Source of the DNA: Spongiihabitans sp965206355
GTDB lineage: Bacteria > Pseudomonadota > Gammaproteobacteria > Arenicellales > Poriferihabitantaceae
DNA: 64,000 nucleotides
Direction of reading: 5' to 3'
Assembly (NCBI GenBank): GCA_965206355.1
Contig: OZ242212.1
Location: 1,860,001-1,924,000 of the forward strand
Shown here: piece after piece, positions 7,829 to 15,880 of the stretch
How positions within the stretch are numbered: position 1 is the stretch's first letter
How the letters are laid out: each line of letters opens with the position of its first letter
Program-made: the position numbers and the translations under genes
Notes under the pieces: generated by a model
Told to the model about the DNA's origin: nothing
The model's input: only the letters and a program-made list of their open reading frames with translations
The model's database searches: none

Positions 7829-9685
7829 CTATGCTGGCAATGCAAATTTGTTCCGAACATCATCGGTTAATTCACCAGTCGCAGTCCAGCCACGCAACGA
7901 ATAGTATTCCGGTAGCATTTCATCCAAACCGCAGACCTTGCCTTTAGCAGGTCCAGTCTTCGCCGCTTCTTTCAACAAGCGTGCTGGCAAGGTATCATCG
8001 GCACCACTTAACCCCGCTTTTAAGTTATAATCTCTTTCAAGGTTCCAGATACGCTCCCCGGCTTCAAGTAATCGCTCGACACTCCAATCACCCTCACAGG
8101 CGGCATCAATTTGTGGTGCCATATTATCCAGTGTCCAGGCAAAGGTAGTAAATACGCAAATTCCCATAGAATCGACTGCGGCGGTGGCATCCTGAAATGC
8201 CTTAACCAAGCCCGCTTTACCTTCGGTAACCAACGGGTCGGTTTTTTCAGGAATACCAAGCACCTCTGATGCCACAGTATAACTACGCAAATGGCAAGCA
8301 CCCCGATTTGCGGTGGCATAGGTTAGCCCCATACCCTGAATACCGCGCGGGTCATAAGCGGGGAATTCCTGCCCCTTAACGGTCATTGAAAACTCGGGGT
8401 GACCATATTTTTCGCATAATCGCTTGGAGCCCAGCCCCAACTCCTTACCAAAGCCGCTACCAGTAGCCACTTGGTCGGCGCACCAAGTCAGGGCTTTAGC
8501 GGAACCAAAGGTCAATGCCATGCCATCGGTCTGTTTGGTAGTAATTGCGCCGATGTCAAATAGCTCCATCGCCGCTGCCACTGTCGCACCAAACGAAATC
8601 GGATCAAAACCATCTTCATTACAAACGAAATTGGTATAGGTAATCGCATCAATATCATCGACCCCAGTATCCGCTCCCATCGCCCATGCTGCTTCGTATT
8701 CCAGTCCACCAGAATTACCCCAGTACTGCGGTTTGTTCTCCACGCTGAAATGTTGTTTATCAATAGTAGAAATACGCCCACAGGCGATGGTGCAACCAAA
8801 ACACGCAGCATTGGTGGTCAAATTAGGCTTGCCATCGCTCTCACGGGGTTCAAGCATGGCTTCCCCAGAAATGTTATTCGCACCGTCAAATTGAACATCA
8901 CGCATATTATGTGTCGGCAGTGCGCCAACTTCGTTTATGACATTCATCAGCACCTGCGTACCCAGTGTTGGCAGTCCCTGACCAGTAACCGCATTATCCG
9001 CCAGCACCTGTTTTTGCTCAGCAGCACTTTTCATCAAGCGCGCCGGGTCTTTAATGTTTCCGACACCACGAGTACCGCGTACCATGACCGCCTTCAGATT
9101 TTTTGAGGCCATCACCGTGCCTACGCCAGAGCGACCAGCGGCACGATGCAAGTCGTTTATGATAGCGGCATACAAACAACCAGCCTCGGCCGCGCGACCG
9201 ATTGCAGCAACCTTAATCTGAGGATCCTGATATTTCTGATGAATCAATTTGTCAGTTTCCCAGACCGACTTACCCCATAAATCATCCGCCGGCACCAGTT
9301 CGGCAACTTCATCCGCCACACGCAACATCACTGGCGACTTGGATTTGCCTTCAAAAATAATCATATCCCAACCCGCAGATTTAAGCTCAGCACCGATAAA
9401 TCCGCCCGAGTTGGAACACGCCACCGCGCCAGTCAGAGGGCTTTTGGTAATCACCGAATAACGACCGCCGGTTGAAACCACAGTTCCAGTGAGCGGGCCG
9501 GTTGCAAAAATCAAGCGGTTATCTGCTCCGAGCGCATCGCAATCAGGATCGGTCTCATCAACCAGATAACGTGTTCCAAGCCCGCGTTGTCCAATGTATT
9601 GTGCTGCCCATTCCATGTTCAGTGCTTCTTCATAAACCGTACCTTGTGTTAAATCCACTCGAAGTATTTTTCTCGTCCAGGTCAT
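7829..9685 (-). CDS. aorB: tungsten-containing aldehyde:ferredoxin oxidoreductase
   Basis: A 618-residue AOR-family enzyme, the usual length. It oxidises aldehydes to acids with a W-bis-pyranopterin centre and one [4Fe-4S] cluster in the cytoplasm. The N-terminal domain holds GRYSVITKSPLTG. The cluster ligands are visible as C295, C298, C302 and C510. The pterin-binding stretch YATANRGACHLR lies near residue 456. The start has a strong binding site, AGGAGG, eight bases upstream. Upstream stands the four-cluster ferredoxin gene, downstream the flavoprotein, giving the three-subunit NAD-linked layout known from Aromatoleum rather than the single-subunit enzyme of Pyrococcus. The true aldehyde substrate cannot be read from sequence. 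Confidence 0.92.
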   Translation of the reverse strand: MTWTRKILRVDLTQGTVYEEALNMEWAAQYIGQRGLGTRYLVDETDPDCDALGADNRLIFATGPLTGTVVSTGGRYSVITKSPLTGAVACSNSGGFIGAELKSAGWDMIIFEGKSKSPVMLRVADEVAELVPADDLWGKSVWETDKLIHQKYQDPQIKVAAIGRAAEAGCLYAAIINDLHRAAGRSGVGTVMASKNLKAVMVRGTRGVGNIKDPARLMKSAAEQKQVLADNAVTGQGLPTLGTQVLMNVINEVGALPTHNMRDVQFDGANNISGEAMLEPRESDGKPNLTTNAACFGCTIACGRISTIDKQHFSVENKPQYWGNSGGLEYEAAWAMGADTGVDDIDAITYTNFVCNEDGFDPISFGATVAAAMELFDIGAITTKQTDGMALTFGSAKALTWCADQVATGSGFGKELGLGSKRLCEKYGHPEFSMTVKGQEFPAYDPRGIQGMGLTYATANRGACHLRSYTVASEVLGIPEKTDPLVTEGKAGLVKAFQDATAAVDSMGICVFTTFAWTLDNMAPQIDAACEGDWSVERLLEAGERIWNLERDYNLKAGLSGADDTLPARLLKEAAKTGPAKGKVCGLDEMLPEYYSLRGWTATGELTDDVRNKFALPA

Positions 9686-9697
9686 AACATTATCCTC

Positions 9698-10174
9698 CTA
9701 GCTTGCTGAAGCTGAGTTATCGGTTTTTGCCGCCCATGAGCGCATCCTCTCAAGCCCGGTTGCATCGGCATCCACATAAGTAATCGCCTCAGTGGGGCAA
9801 GCGGCAACACACTGTGGGTCACCACCACACAGATCGCATTTGGTTACCTTCCCGGTACTTTGATTGTAATTAACGGTCCCAAATGGGCAAGCGATGGTAC
9901 AGACCTTACAACCGACACAAACCGAATCGGCAACCTCCATCGCCCCTGTTTCCCGATTCATCGTAATGGCATCCACCGGACAGGCATGCAGACACCATGC
10001 CTCATCACACTGGGTGCAGGTATAGGGTACGAATCGACCTTCGTTGTGAAAGGTGAAAACCTTTATGCGTGATTTTGCCGGATTGAATACACCTTCGTTT
10101 TCGTATGAGCAAGCCATTTCGCATTGCAAACAGCCGGTACATTTTTCAGGGTCAATATAAAGTGATCGTTGCAT
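9698..10174 (-). CDS. aorA: four-cluster ferredoxin subunit of the AOR complex
   Basis: A 158-residue ferredoxin of the DmsB/HycB type with four groups of cysteines: CTGCLQCEMAC, CTQCDEAWCLHACP, CVGCKVCTIACP and CDLCGGDPQCVAACP. Sixteen cysteines can hold four [4Fe-4S] clusters. It forms the electron wire between the tungsten subunit and the flavoprotein. It is the first gene of the operon, 12 bp before the AOR gene. The start MQRSLYIDPEKC fits the family. Upstream the operon promoter region runs into an IS481 remnant and an IS1595 element at 10295-11137. Confidence 0.9.
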   Translation of the reverse strand: MQRSLYIDPEKCTGCLQCEMACSYENEGVFNPAKSRIKVFTFHNEGRFVPYTCTQCDEAWCLHACPVDAITMNRETGAMEVADSVCVGCKVCTIACPFGTVNYNQSTGKVTKCDLCGGDPQCVAACPTEAITYVDADATGLERMRSWAAKTDNSASAS

Positions 10175-10294
10175 ACTCGATTCTCCAGAATTGATTCATT
10201 GTTACCTCGCTCAACAACCCGAAAACGGCTCGTTGAACACGCCATCGTCAAGACACGATACCACTTTATTTTGCCATATTCAAGCCCATTGTTA

Positions 10295-10395
10295 TGAGTC
10301 CACCACCACATAGTGCACTTTTTGTTGCTTTCAAGAACATACTGGATGGGAGTTTTTAATGCCAGTCCCTTATGTGAACGCAGGTATTACATTGA
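10295..10395 (-). pseudogene. IS481-family transposase C-terminal fragment
   Basis: On the minus strand, with one base missing, this reads RSHKGLALKTPIQYVLESNKK, closely matching the C terminus of the split IS481 remnant at 3405-3561 at both protein and DNA level. Nothing else of the element is left. The IS1595 copy begins 23 bp away. It sits about 120-220 bp upstream of aorA and may carry that operon's promoter, which I could not pin down. Confidence 0.75.
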
Positions 10396-10417
10396 AAAAT
10401 GTTTATCAAAATACATA

Positions 10418-11137
10418 GGGGCTGTCCTAGATAACACTGAAAGAGTGCTATCATGGGATCAATGAGAAAGAGTCGTTTAAGCCGTTATAAACAAGGTCGT
10501 CTTATTGAGCATTTTGTGTCGGGTTCAACCGCCCGCACGGCAGCATTGCTGGTTGGGATCAACAAGTCCATATCGGCGTATTTTTATCACCGGTTGCGCG
10601 AGATTATCGCATATGAGCTTGAACAAGAAAGCCATGAGGTTTTTGACGGGGAGATTGAAGTCGATGAAAGTTATTTGGGCGGTGGTTGTCAAGGCAAACG
10701 AGGTTGGGGAGTGGGCTGAGAAAAATCTCGGTGTTTGGCTTACTCAAACGGGGCGGGAGGGTTTACACCAAGATTATCCCGGATGCCTGTTCAGCAACCT
10801 TGATGCCAATTATTGAGCGTAAAGTGGTTCCGGACAGCATCGTTTATTCCGACTGTTGGAGCGGTTATAATGTGCTGGACGTGAGCGATTTCAAGCACCA
10901 CCGCATCAACCATTCCCAACGCTTCGCGGAGCAGGGGAATCACATCAACGGCATTGAGAACTTTTGGAGTCAGGCGAAGCGTCATATGCACAAATTCAAC
11001 GGTGTTCCCAAGGCGCATTTTGGGCTGTTTTTGAAGGAGTGCGAGTGGCGTTTTAACAACAGCGACCCAATATCTCAATTATTTCAATTAAAACAATGGG
11101 TTGGAGTTCATTTAAACTAGTTATCTAGGACAGCCCC
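10418..11137 (+). mobile_element. IS1595-family insertion sequence, 720 bp, complete ends
   Basis: Ends are perfect 18-bp inverted repeats, GGGGCTGTCCTAGATAAC at 10418-10435 and its complement at 11120-11137. The direct target duplication AATACATA (8 bp, the length known for IS1595) flanks both sides. It inserted 9 bp beyond the stop of the deacetylase gene. The intact ends and duplication show a fairly recent insertion. A diverged, headless relative lies at 23914-24504. Confidence 0.95.
10453..11120 (+). pseudogene. IS1595-family (ISXO2-like) transposase with a frame break
   Basis: The first frame (10453-10719) covers the N-terminal helical part and the first catalytic motif, VDESYLGG. The second (from about 10668) resumes with VFGLLKRGG, then the second Asp in VYSDCWSGYN, INHSQRF, and HINGIENFWSQAKR, ending EWRFNN near 11080. 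Compared with relatives, two extra bases near 10717 create a stop and shift the frame by minus one. Either the gene is newly dead, or the overlap 10668-10719 allows frameshifting. No classic slippery heptamer is seen before the stop, so I prefer mutation. Confidence 0.8.
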
Positions 11138-11146
11138 AATACATAT

Positions 11147-12043
11147 TTACTGACACACATCGAGGTCTCTTAAAATTCTGCCGTCTGCGGGAATTCTTTT
11201 ATACCCAATATCTCTGGCATAGTTTGTGCCACCATTTGCAAAAACTATTTCTAATCCTAACTCCATACAAATTTTTATCGTATCTATATTCCAGTCATGG
11301 GGTCTTCCAAATGGGATCGCAAATATTGGTGTGTATGCTTTTAATGAAGACAATTCATCTCTATCTTTTAATATATTATTTTTTTGCCACGCTGTGTCCA
11401 TCATAGAGAACCGCTGATGCTCATACCCGTGCAAGCCAATATCAAACAGAGTATTGTTTATTCTCTTTAACTCTTCAAAAGAGACAAACATTCTAAATTC
11501 ATCTTTAATAGGTATAAATAACTGTTCCAAAGTTTGAGCGTATTCGTTGTATAAAATTTTATCATTTGTATTTCTAATAAATTTGATATTTTCTTCAATG
11601 TCATCAGTTAAAAGAGAGCTATGCTTTTGTGAATGTTTAATATATTGATATATATGAAACCAGCAAGCACTATTATTTCCCAAATATCCACTATTTATAA
11701 AAAAAGTAGCTGGTATCTCGTGTTTTTCTAATATTCTCATCGCATCAAAAATAGATTTATCACCATCGTCAAGTGTAATACAAGCATATTTATCATCTAT
11801 TAAATTTTCATTAGCCATTTCTATTGCTTGCTCTAGAGAAATTACTTTATAGCTTTCTTTTAACCAAATCATCTGTTGTTCAAAAAAATCTATTGTTGTA
11901 AAAGTCCATTCTGAATGATATTTTTTATTAAACTCTGCGGCTATTTGATGATAATTAAATATACTAATCCCATTAAGATTTTCTGTTCTGGTTATCTTTA
12001 ATTTAATATCGATTTTATTCAATAGATTGAGTTTATATATCAT
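11147..12043 (-). CDS. polysaccharide deacetylase (NodB homology) family protein
   Basis: About 298 residues. It contains SIFNYHQIA near the N terminus, ITLDDGDKS (the TFDDG motif in altered form), and IGLHGYEHQRFS with the H-x3-H metal site. The ending AIPFGRPHDW corresponds to the conserved segment near the catalytic His. The start ATG at 12043 overlaps the glycosyltransferase stop (ATGA), so the two are translationally coupled; a longer frame from 12076 is less likely. Both genes are much richer in A+T than the AOR and Rieske genes on either side, which suggests they came in together by transfer. Likely job: deacetylating a sugar polymer made with the partner transferase. An IS sits 9 bp downstream. 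Confidence 0.8.
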   Translation of the reverse strand: MIYKLNLLNKIDIKLKITRTENLNGISIFNYHQIAAEFNKKYHSEWTFTTIDFFEQQMIWLKESYKVISLEQAIEMANENLIDDKYACITLDDGDKSIFDAMRILEKHEIPATFFINSGYLGNNSACWFHIYQYIKHSQKHSSLLTDDIEENIKFIRNTNDKILYNEYAQTLEQLFIPIKDEFRMFVSFEELKRINNTLFDIGLHGYEHQRFSMMDTAWQKNNILKDRDELSSLKAYTPIFAIPFGRPHDWNIDTIKICMELGLEIVFANGGTNYARDIGYKRIPADGRILRDLDVCQ

Positions 12044-13197
12044 CTTGCAACCCTTTCCTCGTACAATTTCACCCACTGTTTAAGAATGGACTGACTATTA
12101 AACTTCGCCTGCGCATTTTTTGATGCGTTGATTGAATGCGCCCTTAACATATTTTCATGTCGAATATAATATTTAACGTAGTTAAAAATGGCATCTATAC
12201 TTTTAGCAGGAATCAAATAGCCGGTCTGTTCGTTTACCACCACCTCTTTCAGCCCACCTATATTACTAACGATAGCGGGCAACCCGGCTGTTTGCGTTTC
12301 TATCGTTGATACGGACAGGCTTTCTTCCGCACCATGACTTGTAACGATTGATGGTTGTAGATAAATATCATAATTTAGCAATAAATCAGGCAGTTTTTTA
12401 TGTTCAATATTTTTAATAAAAATAACGTTATTTAGTAAATGTAGTTTCTTTACCAATTGTTTTAATTTTCGTTCTAAACTACCAAAACCCATTAGTGTTA
12501 ACCGACTGTTTGGATAAAACTCGACAATTTTCTTAAAAGCGTTTATCAAATAGACATGTCCTTTTTCTTCTTCAAATCTGGCTATATTCAATAGGTTTAA
12601 CTGATTCCCATACTGCCAAAATCTTGTCTTTGATACTTTATTGAATATATCGTTACAGGCGTTATATATCCTATACGTTTTATTTGTATTCAGCCGTCTC
12701 CCCTTCCCTCCTATCTCCCCGATCCTCCTTTTTAAGAAATCAGAGGGGGCAGTAAAAATAACGCTCTCATCTAAATTCATCTTGAGCAATGTGCGCGCAT
12801 AACTCGGATATCTCCAAAAAAGCACATTTATATCCGCGCCGTGAAAAGAGACAACTAAAGGAATGTTAATATTGTATTTTTTTAGCAACTTGTAGATTCG
12901 AACTCCGTCATGACCAAAATGTGCATGAATGAAATCAGGCTTCAACGCCTTTATATATTTAAACGCCTCTTTCTGATTTCTTATAGTCCACGGTCGAAAC
13001 AACTTGTAATAAACTCTTTTCAAAAAAGGCCCGTTATTTTGTATTTTTACTTTTGAAAAAGGTCGCTCATTTTCAAGTTGCCTGTGATGCGTAAAAACAT
13101 AATTTTTCATTCCATAATATTCAAGTTTGTTTATTAAATCATAAACAAAAGTTTCAGATTGTGATGAAAAATTGTCCGTGTAGTGCAGAATCTTCAT
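12040..13197 (-). CDS. glycosyltransferase, GT4-like (group 1) family
   Basis: A 385-residue GT-B fold transferase. The N-terminal half has HAHFGHDG and SFHGADIN. The C-terminal half has the nucleotide-sugar-binding stretch PSIVTSHGAEESLSVSTIE with the E-x7-E pattern, followed by AIVSNIGGLKEVV and TGYLIP. These are normal for retaining GT4 enzymes acting on the cytoplasmic face of the membrane in capsule, exopolysaccharide or lipopolysaccharide synthesis. The start overlaps the stop of the upstream gene by four bases (ATGA), and its own stop overlaps the next gene likewise. Base composition is strikingly AT-rich compared with the upstream gene it is coupled to. Confidence 0.85.
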   Translation of the reverse strand: MKILHYTDNFSSQSETFVYDLINKLEYYGMKNYVFTHHRQLENERPFSKVKIQNNGPFLKRVYYKLFRPWTIRNQKEAFKYIKALKPDFIHAHFGHDGVRIYKLLKKYNINIPLVVSFHGADINVLFWRYPSYARTLLKMNLDESVIFTAPSDFLKRRIGEIGGKGRRLNTNKTYRIYNACNDIFNKVSKTRFWQYGNQLNLLNIARFEEEKGHVYLINAFKKIVEFYPNSRLTLMGFGSLERKLKQLVKKLHLLNNVIFIKNIEHKKLPDLLLNYDIYLQPSIVTSHGAEESLSVSTIETQTAGLPAIVSNIGGLKEVVVNEQTGYLIPAKSIDAIFNYVKYYIRHENMLRAHSINASKNAQAKFNSQSILKQWVKLYEERVAR

Positions 13198-13961
13198 TCT
13201 GCATTCGTTGCCATTTTTATATAGAGCAAATCGCCACGTTGTTGCAGTTCACCAGAAACCTCCATATACTCGGCAGCGCGTTTTGAGAGCAATTTCGATG
13301 CGCTTGAACCGTCCGGCCGAATTAGCATATAACCGTACTTTTTACCCTCCCCGCGCACCAGCAACATCGCCGGAATACCCCCGAGCAAACACACTTCGGC
13401 GCAGGCTTTATGCACCGAACCAATACCCGGCTTCATCACTCCAAGAAAACATTTGGAATCTGTTATTTCACCACTCAGGGTAACCGCTCCCAACGACAGA
13501 GGCGTAGCCGCACTAGCAAGTTTGGAGCCCAGTGTCGCATTGCTGTCATCCTCATCCGCCTTAACGGCCGTCGCCGATGCCAGTTCATACATGCTCCACC
13601 CACCTCGGCGGATTGGATATCCGCTTATTGATACCATTTTGTTGTGGAATGGGCGAGCGATCTCATCCGCAGAAAATTTACCCTGACTCACCAATAAAAT
13701 CGACTCATGCCGATCCGGGTTTTCAGGATCAATTCGATGTAAAACCGGATAAGGGTCAACTACTAGCAAACCATGTATCGTTTCTCTGGCATCACTCTGC
13801 CACAATGCCGGATCGGTACTTTTCTGCTGATTGGCAATGGTATAGCCGGCTAACGCCGCAAACGCAATCAACAGCAGAACCACTGGCATGTAAAACTTTT
13901 TTAACCGCATCGGCATTTCGAGATAACCTACGAAAAATGGTTTTTTATCGGGTTTATTCAT
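13194..13961 (-). CDS. membrane-anchored cysteine-containing protein linked to the Rieske gene, function unknown
   Basis: 255 residues: a basic N terminus, one membrane segment (about residues 24-43, VVLLLIAFAALAGYTI), then a soluble domain that should face the periplasm. The C-terminal half has SKCFLGVMKPGIGSVHKACAEVC with three cysteines and a histidine, followed by LLGGIPAMLLV, which looks like a metal, heme or cluster site. I have no firm family name. It starts 8 bp after the ferric-reductase/Rieske fusion gene ends, so it probably works with it. Its stop overlaps the glycosyltransferase start, though that coupling may be recent, given the different base composition of the next gene. Confidence 0.7.
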   Translation of the reverse strand: MNKPDKKPFFVGYLEMPMRLKKFYMPVVLLLIAFAALAGYTIANQQKSTDPALWQSDARETIHGLLVVDPYPVLHRIDPENPDRHESILLVSQGKFSADEIARPFHNKMVSISGYPIRRGGWSMYELASATAVKADEDDSNATLGSKLASAATPLSLGAVTLSGEITDSKCFLGVMKPGIGSVHKACAEVCLLGGIPAMLLVRGEGKKYGYMLIRPDGSSASKLLSKRAAEYMEVSGELQQRGDLLYIKMATNAE

Positions 13962-13969
13962 AATGGGTT

Positions 13970-15031
13970 TCAGTATGTTGGCTTGCCTGAACCGGGAATC
14001 TCGGTTATCGGTCTGGGCGTTCCCGCAGGCAACGGCTTCGGATTCAGGCTAATGACATCGCCTTGCAATCTTAATTGATAGGTTTCGATTTTTTCGGTGA
14101 ACGGTGGTGGCGAGCAACCATCCTGCGGACGATACTGATAACCGTGCCAAGGGCAGGTAATACAGCCATCAATCACTTTACCCTCACCAAGCGGTCCATT
14201 TTGATGCTGACAGACATTAGAAACAGCACATAACTTATTGTTATCATATCTAAAAATCGCCACTCGCTCATCATGGTCAACACTAACTGTAATCGCTCGA
14301 TTATTTTCAATATCCTGCCATTTGCCGACTTCAACCCAGTCAGTGTCGCTGTCAAGGTAGTTGTTTCCCCGTGTGCAAAATAATGCACTGTAAATATGCA
14401 ATCCACCAACAGCAATAACACTCGCAAAAACCATAACGGGTAATAAGCCGGTGTTGTCTTCCTGCAACGCCCCCAAACCGATATGCACAATTAACAGGGC
14501 ATAGCCCGGATAAACAAGAATATGCAAGCTCTTCCACATTGGCCCCAGCACCGCATTCCAATAATCATGGCTGGTTGTCGCCATAATGAAAAATATCAGC
14601 AAAGCGAACAGACCGAATAACTGAAATGGAAGCCCGCTCAAACTCTGGTAATCACCACCCGAAGTGACCACGGAAACAATCGGATTGATGTCGCCAAAGC
14701 TGTGATACCAGAAAATTGCCAGCCCGCCGTGAATCAAAGCGATGATAAAAAAGGATACGCCGAAGTGCCGCCTGTTATAGAGTAAAGGCAGAAATCTCGT
14801 ATCAATCCGCGCCAGTGGCCCGATACAGAGAATCAGGGTAAGCATAATAAACCCGCAAGTGGAAAAAGCGCGCATCAATATGATTAGCGGCGAGATGGCG
14901 AGTTCGCCCTGAAATCGGCTATAACTAACCACAATAAATAACGATAAATAAAGGACAATGCCAATCCATAAGCAGATATCGTACACTCGCTTTCGCTTAT
15001 TCCAGTTCACCAGAACGAATTTATGACTCAT
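13970..15031 (-). CDS. ferric-reductase-like transmembrane domain fused to a Rieske [2Fe-2S] domain
   Basis: A 353-residue fusion. Residues 1-215 hold about six membrane segments with histidines H89, H101, H170 and H183 placed to bind two b-type hemes, as in the MsrQ/ferric-reductase superfamily. Residues 230-330 form a Rieske domain with C274-x-H276 and C293-x2-H296, the standard C-x-H-x16-C-x2-H ligand set (CQH and CPWH). The combination can move electrons across or along the membrane between quinones, hemes and a periplasmic or cytoplasmic partner. The two tiny membrane-protein genes upstream and the cysteine protein downstream likely form the same unit. Role and partner are unknown. Closeness to the AOR operon is suggestive only. 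Confidence 0.85.
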   Translation of the reverse strand: MSHKFVLVNWNKRKRVYDICLWIGIVLYLSLFIVVSYSRFQGELAISPLIILMRAFSTCGFIMLTLILCIGPLARIDTRFLPLLYNRRHFGVSFFIIALIHGGLAIFWYHSFGDINPIVSVVTSGGDYQSLSGLPFQLFGLFALLIFFIMATTSHDYWNAVLGPMWKSLHILVYPGYALLIVHIGLGALQEDNTGLLPVMVFASVIAVGGLHIYSALFCTRGNNYLDSDTDWVEVGKWQDIENNRAITVSVDHDERVAIFRYDNNKLCAVSNVCQHQNGPLGEGKVIDGCITCPWHGYQYRPQDGCSPPPFTEKIETYQLRLQGDVISLNPKPLPAGTPRPITEIPGSGKPTY

Positions 15032-15093
15032 TACCGAGGTTCTTTCTCAAATATGGTTGCACTTAATAATGTGAATTTACGTTGTGAAATCAT

Positions 15094-15283
15094 AGCGGTT
15101 TTTTGTAAGTGTGTGATTGGATGGCTTATACAACAACAGCGGTTTTTTGTAAGTGTGTGATTGGATGGCTTATACAACAACAGCGGTTTTTTGTAAATGT
15201 GTGATTGGATGGCTTATACAACAACAGCGGTTTTTTCGAATAATACGCTGGAATGGCTTATGGAATAACAGCGGTTGATGAGG
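15094..15283. repeat. 44-bp tandem repeat, four units plus a partial fifth
   Basis: Units begin at 15094, 15138, 15182, 15226 and 15270 with AGCGGTTTTTTG or a variant. The first three are almost identical, the fourth is diverged and the fifth is truncated. Units abut directly with no spacers, so this is a minisatellite and not a CRISPR. The fourth unit overlaps the 3' end of the 51-residue gene at 15258-15413, so the array arose or spread next to coding DNA. It lies between that gene and the Rieske gene. Confidence 0.9.
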
Positions 15284-15413
15284 CGGCTGGCAGATTAGTT
15301 TCGACAGCAGGTTTATCTATTTTAGAAGGCAGACTGGCCAGCAGAAATAACAGGAGTGTCGGCAGAGCCAGATACCAAAATAGATGATGAACACGGCGAT
15401 GACCTTTTCGCAT
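15258..15413 (-). CDS. tiny single-span membrane protein, 51 residues
   Basis: ATG at 15411-15413 reads MRKGHRRVHHLFWYLALPTLLLF and continues to a TAA at 15258-15260. It has a basic N terminus, one strongly hydrophobic segment (about residues 11-28) and a short polar tail. I do not recognise it. It sits between the other small membrane protein (15450-15686) and the Rieske fusion, all on the minus strand, which argues that it is real and part of the same set. Its last codons lie in the diverged fourth unit of the 44-bp repeat. Confidence 0.55.
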   Translation of the reverse strand: MRKGHRRVHHLFWYLALPTLLLFLLASLPSKIDKPAVETNLPAASSTAVIP

Positions 15414-15449
15414 AATATATTATTCCGGAAGCTCTTCGGGATGTAAACC

Positions 15450-15686
15450 TTAATTTTTTTGTGTCGCTTTTGTTGCGCACGATAGCCACTGACAACCGCG
15501 TTGGCAACACCATTTCAAAACAAGCAGAGGCCAAATTGCCACTGCCCCGGGCAACCAGAGCAACCTGACCGACAAATCCGAATCAGTCGCATCAGCAAGA
15601 ACCACTTTATAGCCGACAAAGAAAAAGACCACGGCACAGATCAGCCCGATTAGGAAATACACGGTCAGAAAATAGACAAATATCAT
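15450..15686 (-). CDS. small two-span membrane protein
   Basis: A 78-residue protein with two membrane segments (about residues 2-28 and 42-58). The second contains RLLWLPGAVAIWPLLVLKW, a pattern I associate with small uncharacterised membrane proteins near redox genes. Three cysteines follow it. It is the first gene of the minus-strand set leading through the 51-residue protein and the Rieske fusion to the cysteine protein at 13194. It may help assemble or anchor that complex (inference). Confidence 0.6.
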   Translation of the reverse strand: MIFVYFLTVYFLIGLICAVVFFFVGYKVVLADATDSDLSVRLLWLPGAVAIWPLLVLKWCCQRGCQWLSCATKATQKN

Positions 15687-15880
15687 TTAATTAACCTATA
15701 GTCGCAAGTTACGAACGAAACCACAAGGATTATTAGCAAGCCTGTATATTATCACTATTGTTGCCCTGTCATGTGAATTCAATGGCATTTAGAATCTCGA
15801 AACAATAAACTCGGAACAATAAAATTGACAACCGTCTCCAATAATCACACATTGAAATAACCGATCGCACAATCCAATTA

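Noticed and set aside
10668..10720. Programmed -1 frameshift in the IS1595 transposase
   Set aside because: The overlap exists but no X-XXY-YYZ heptamer precedes the stop, and IS1595 elements normally use one frame; two inserted bases explain it better.
15094..15283. CRISPR array
   Set aside because: The 44-bp units touch each other without spacers and no cas genes are present; it is a plain tandem repeat.
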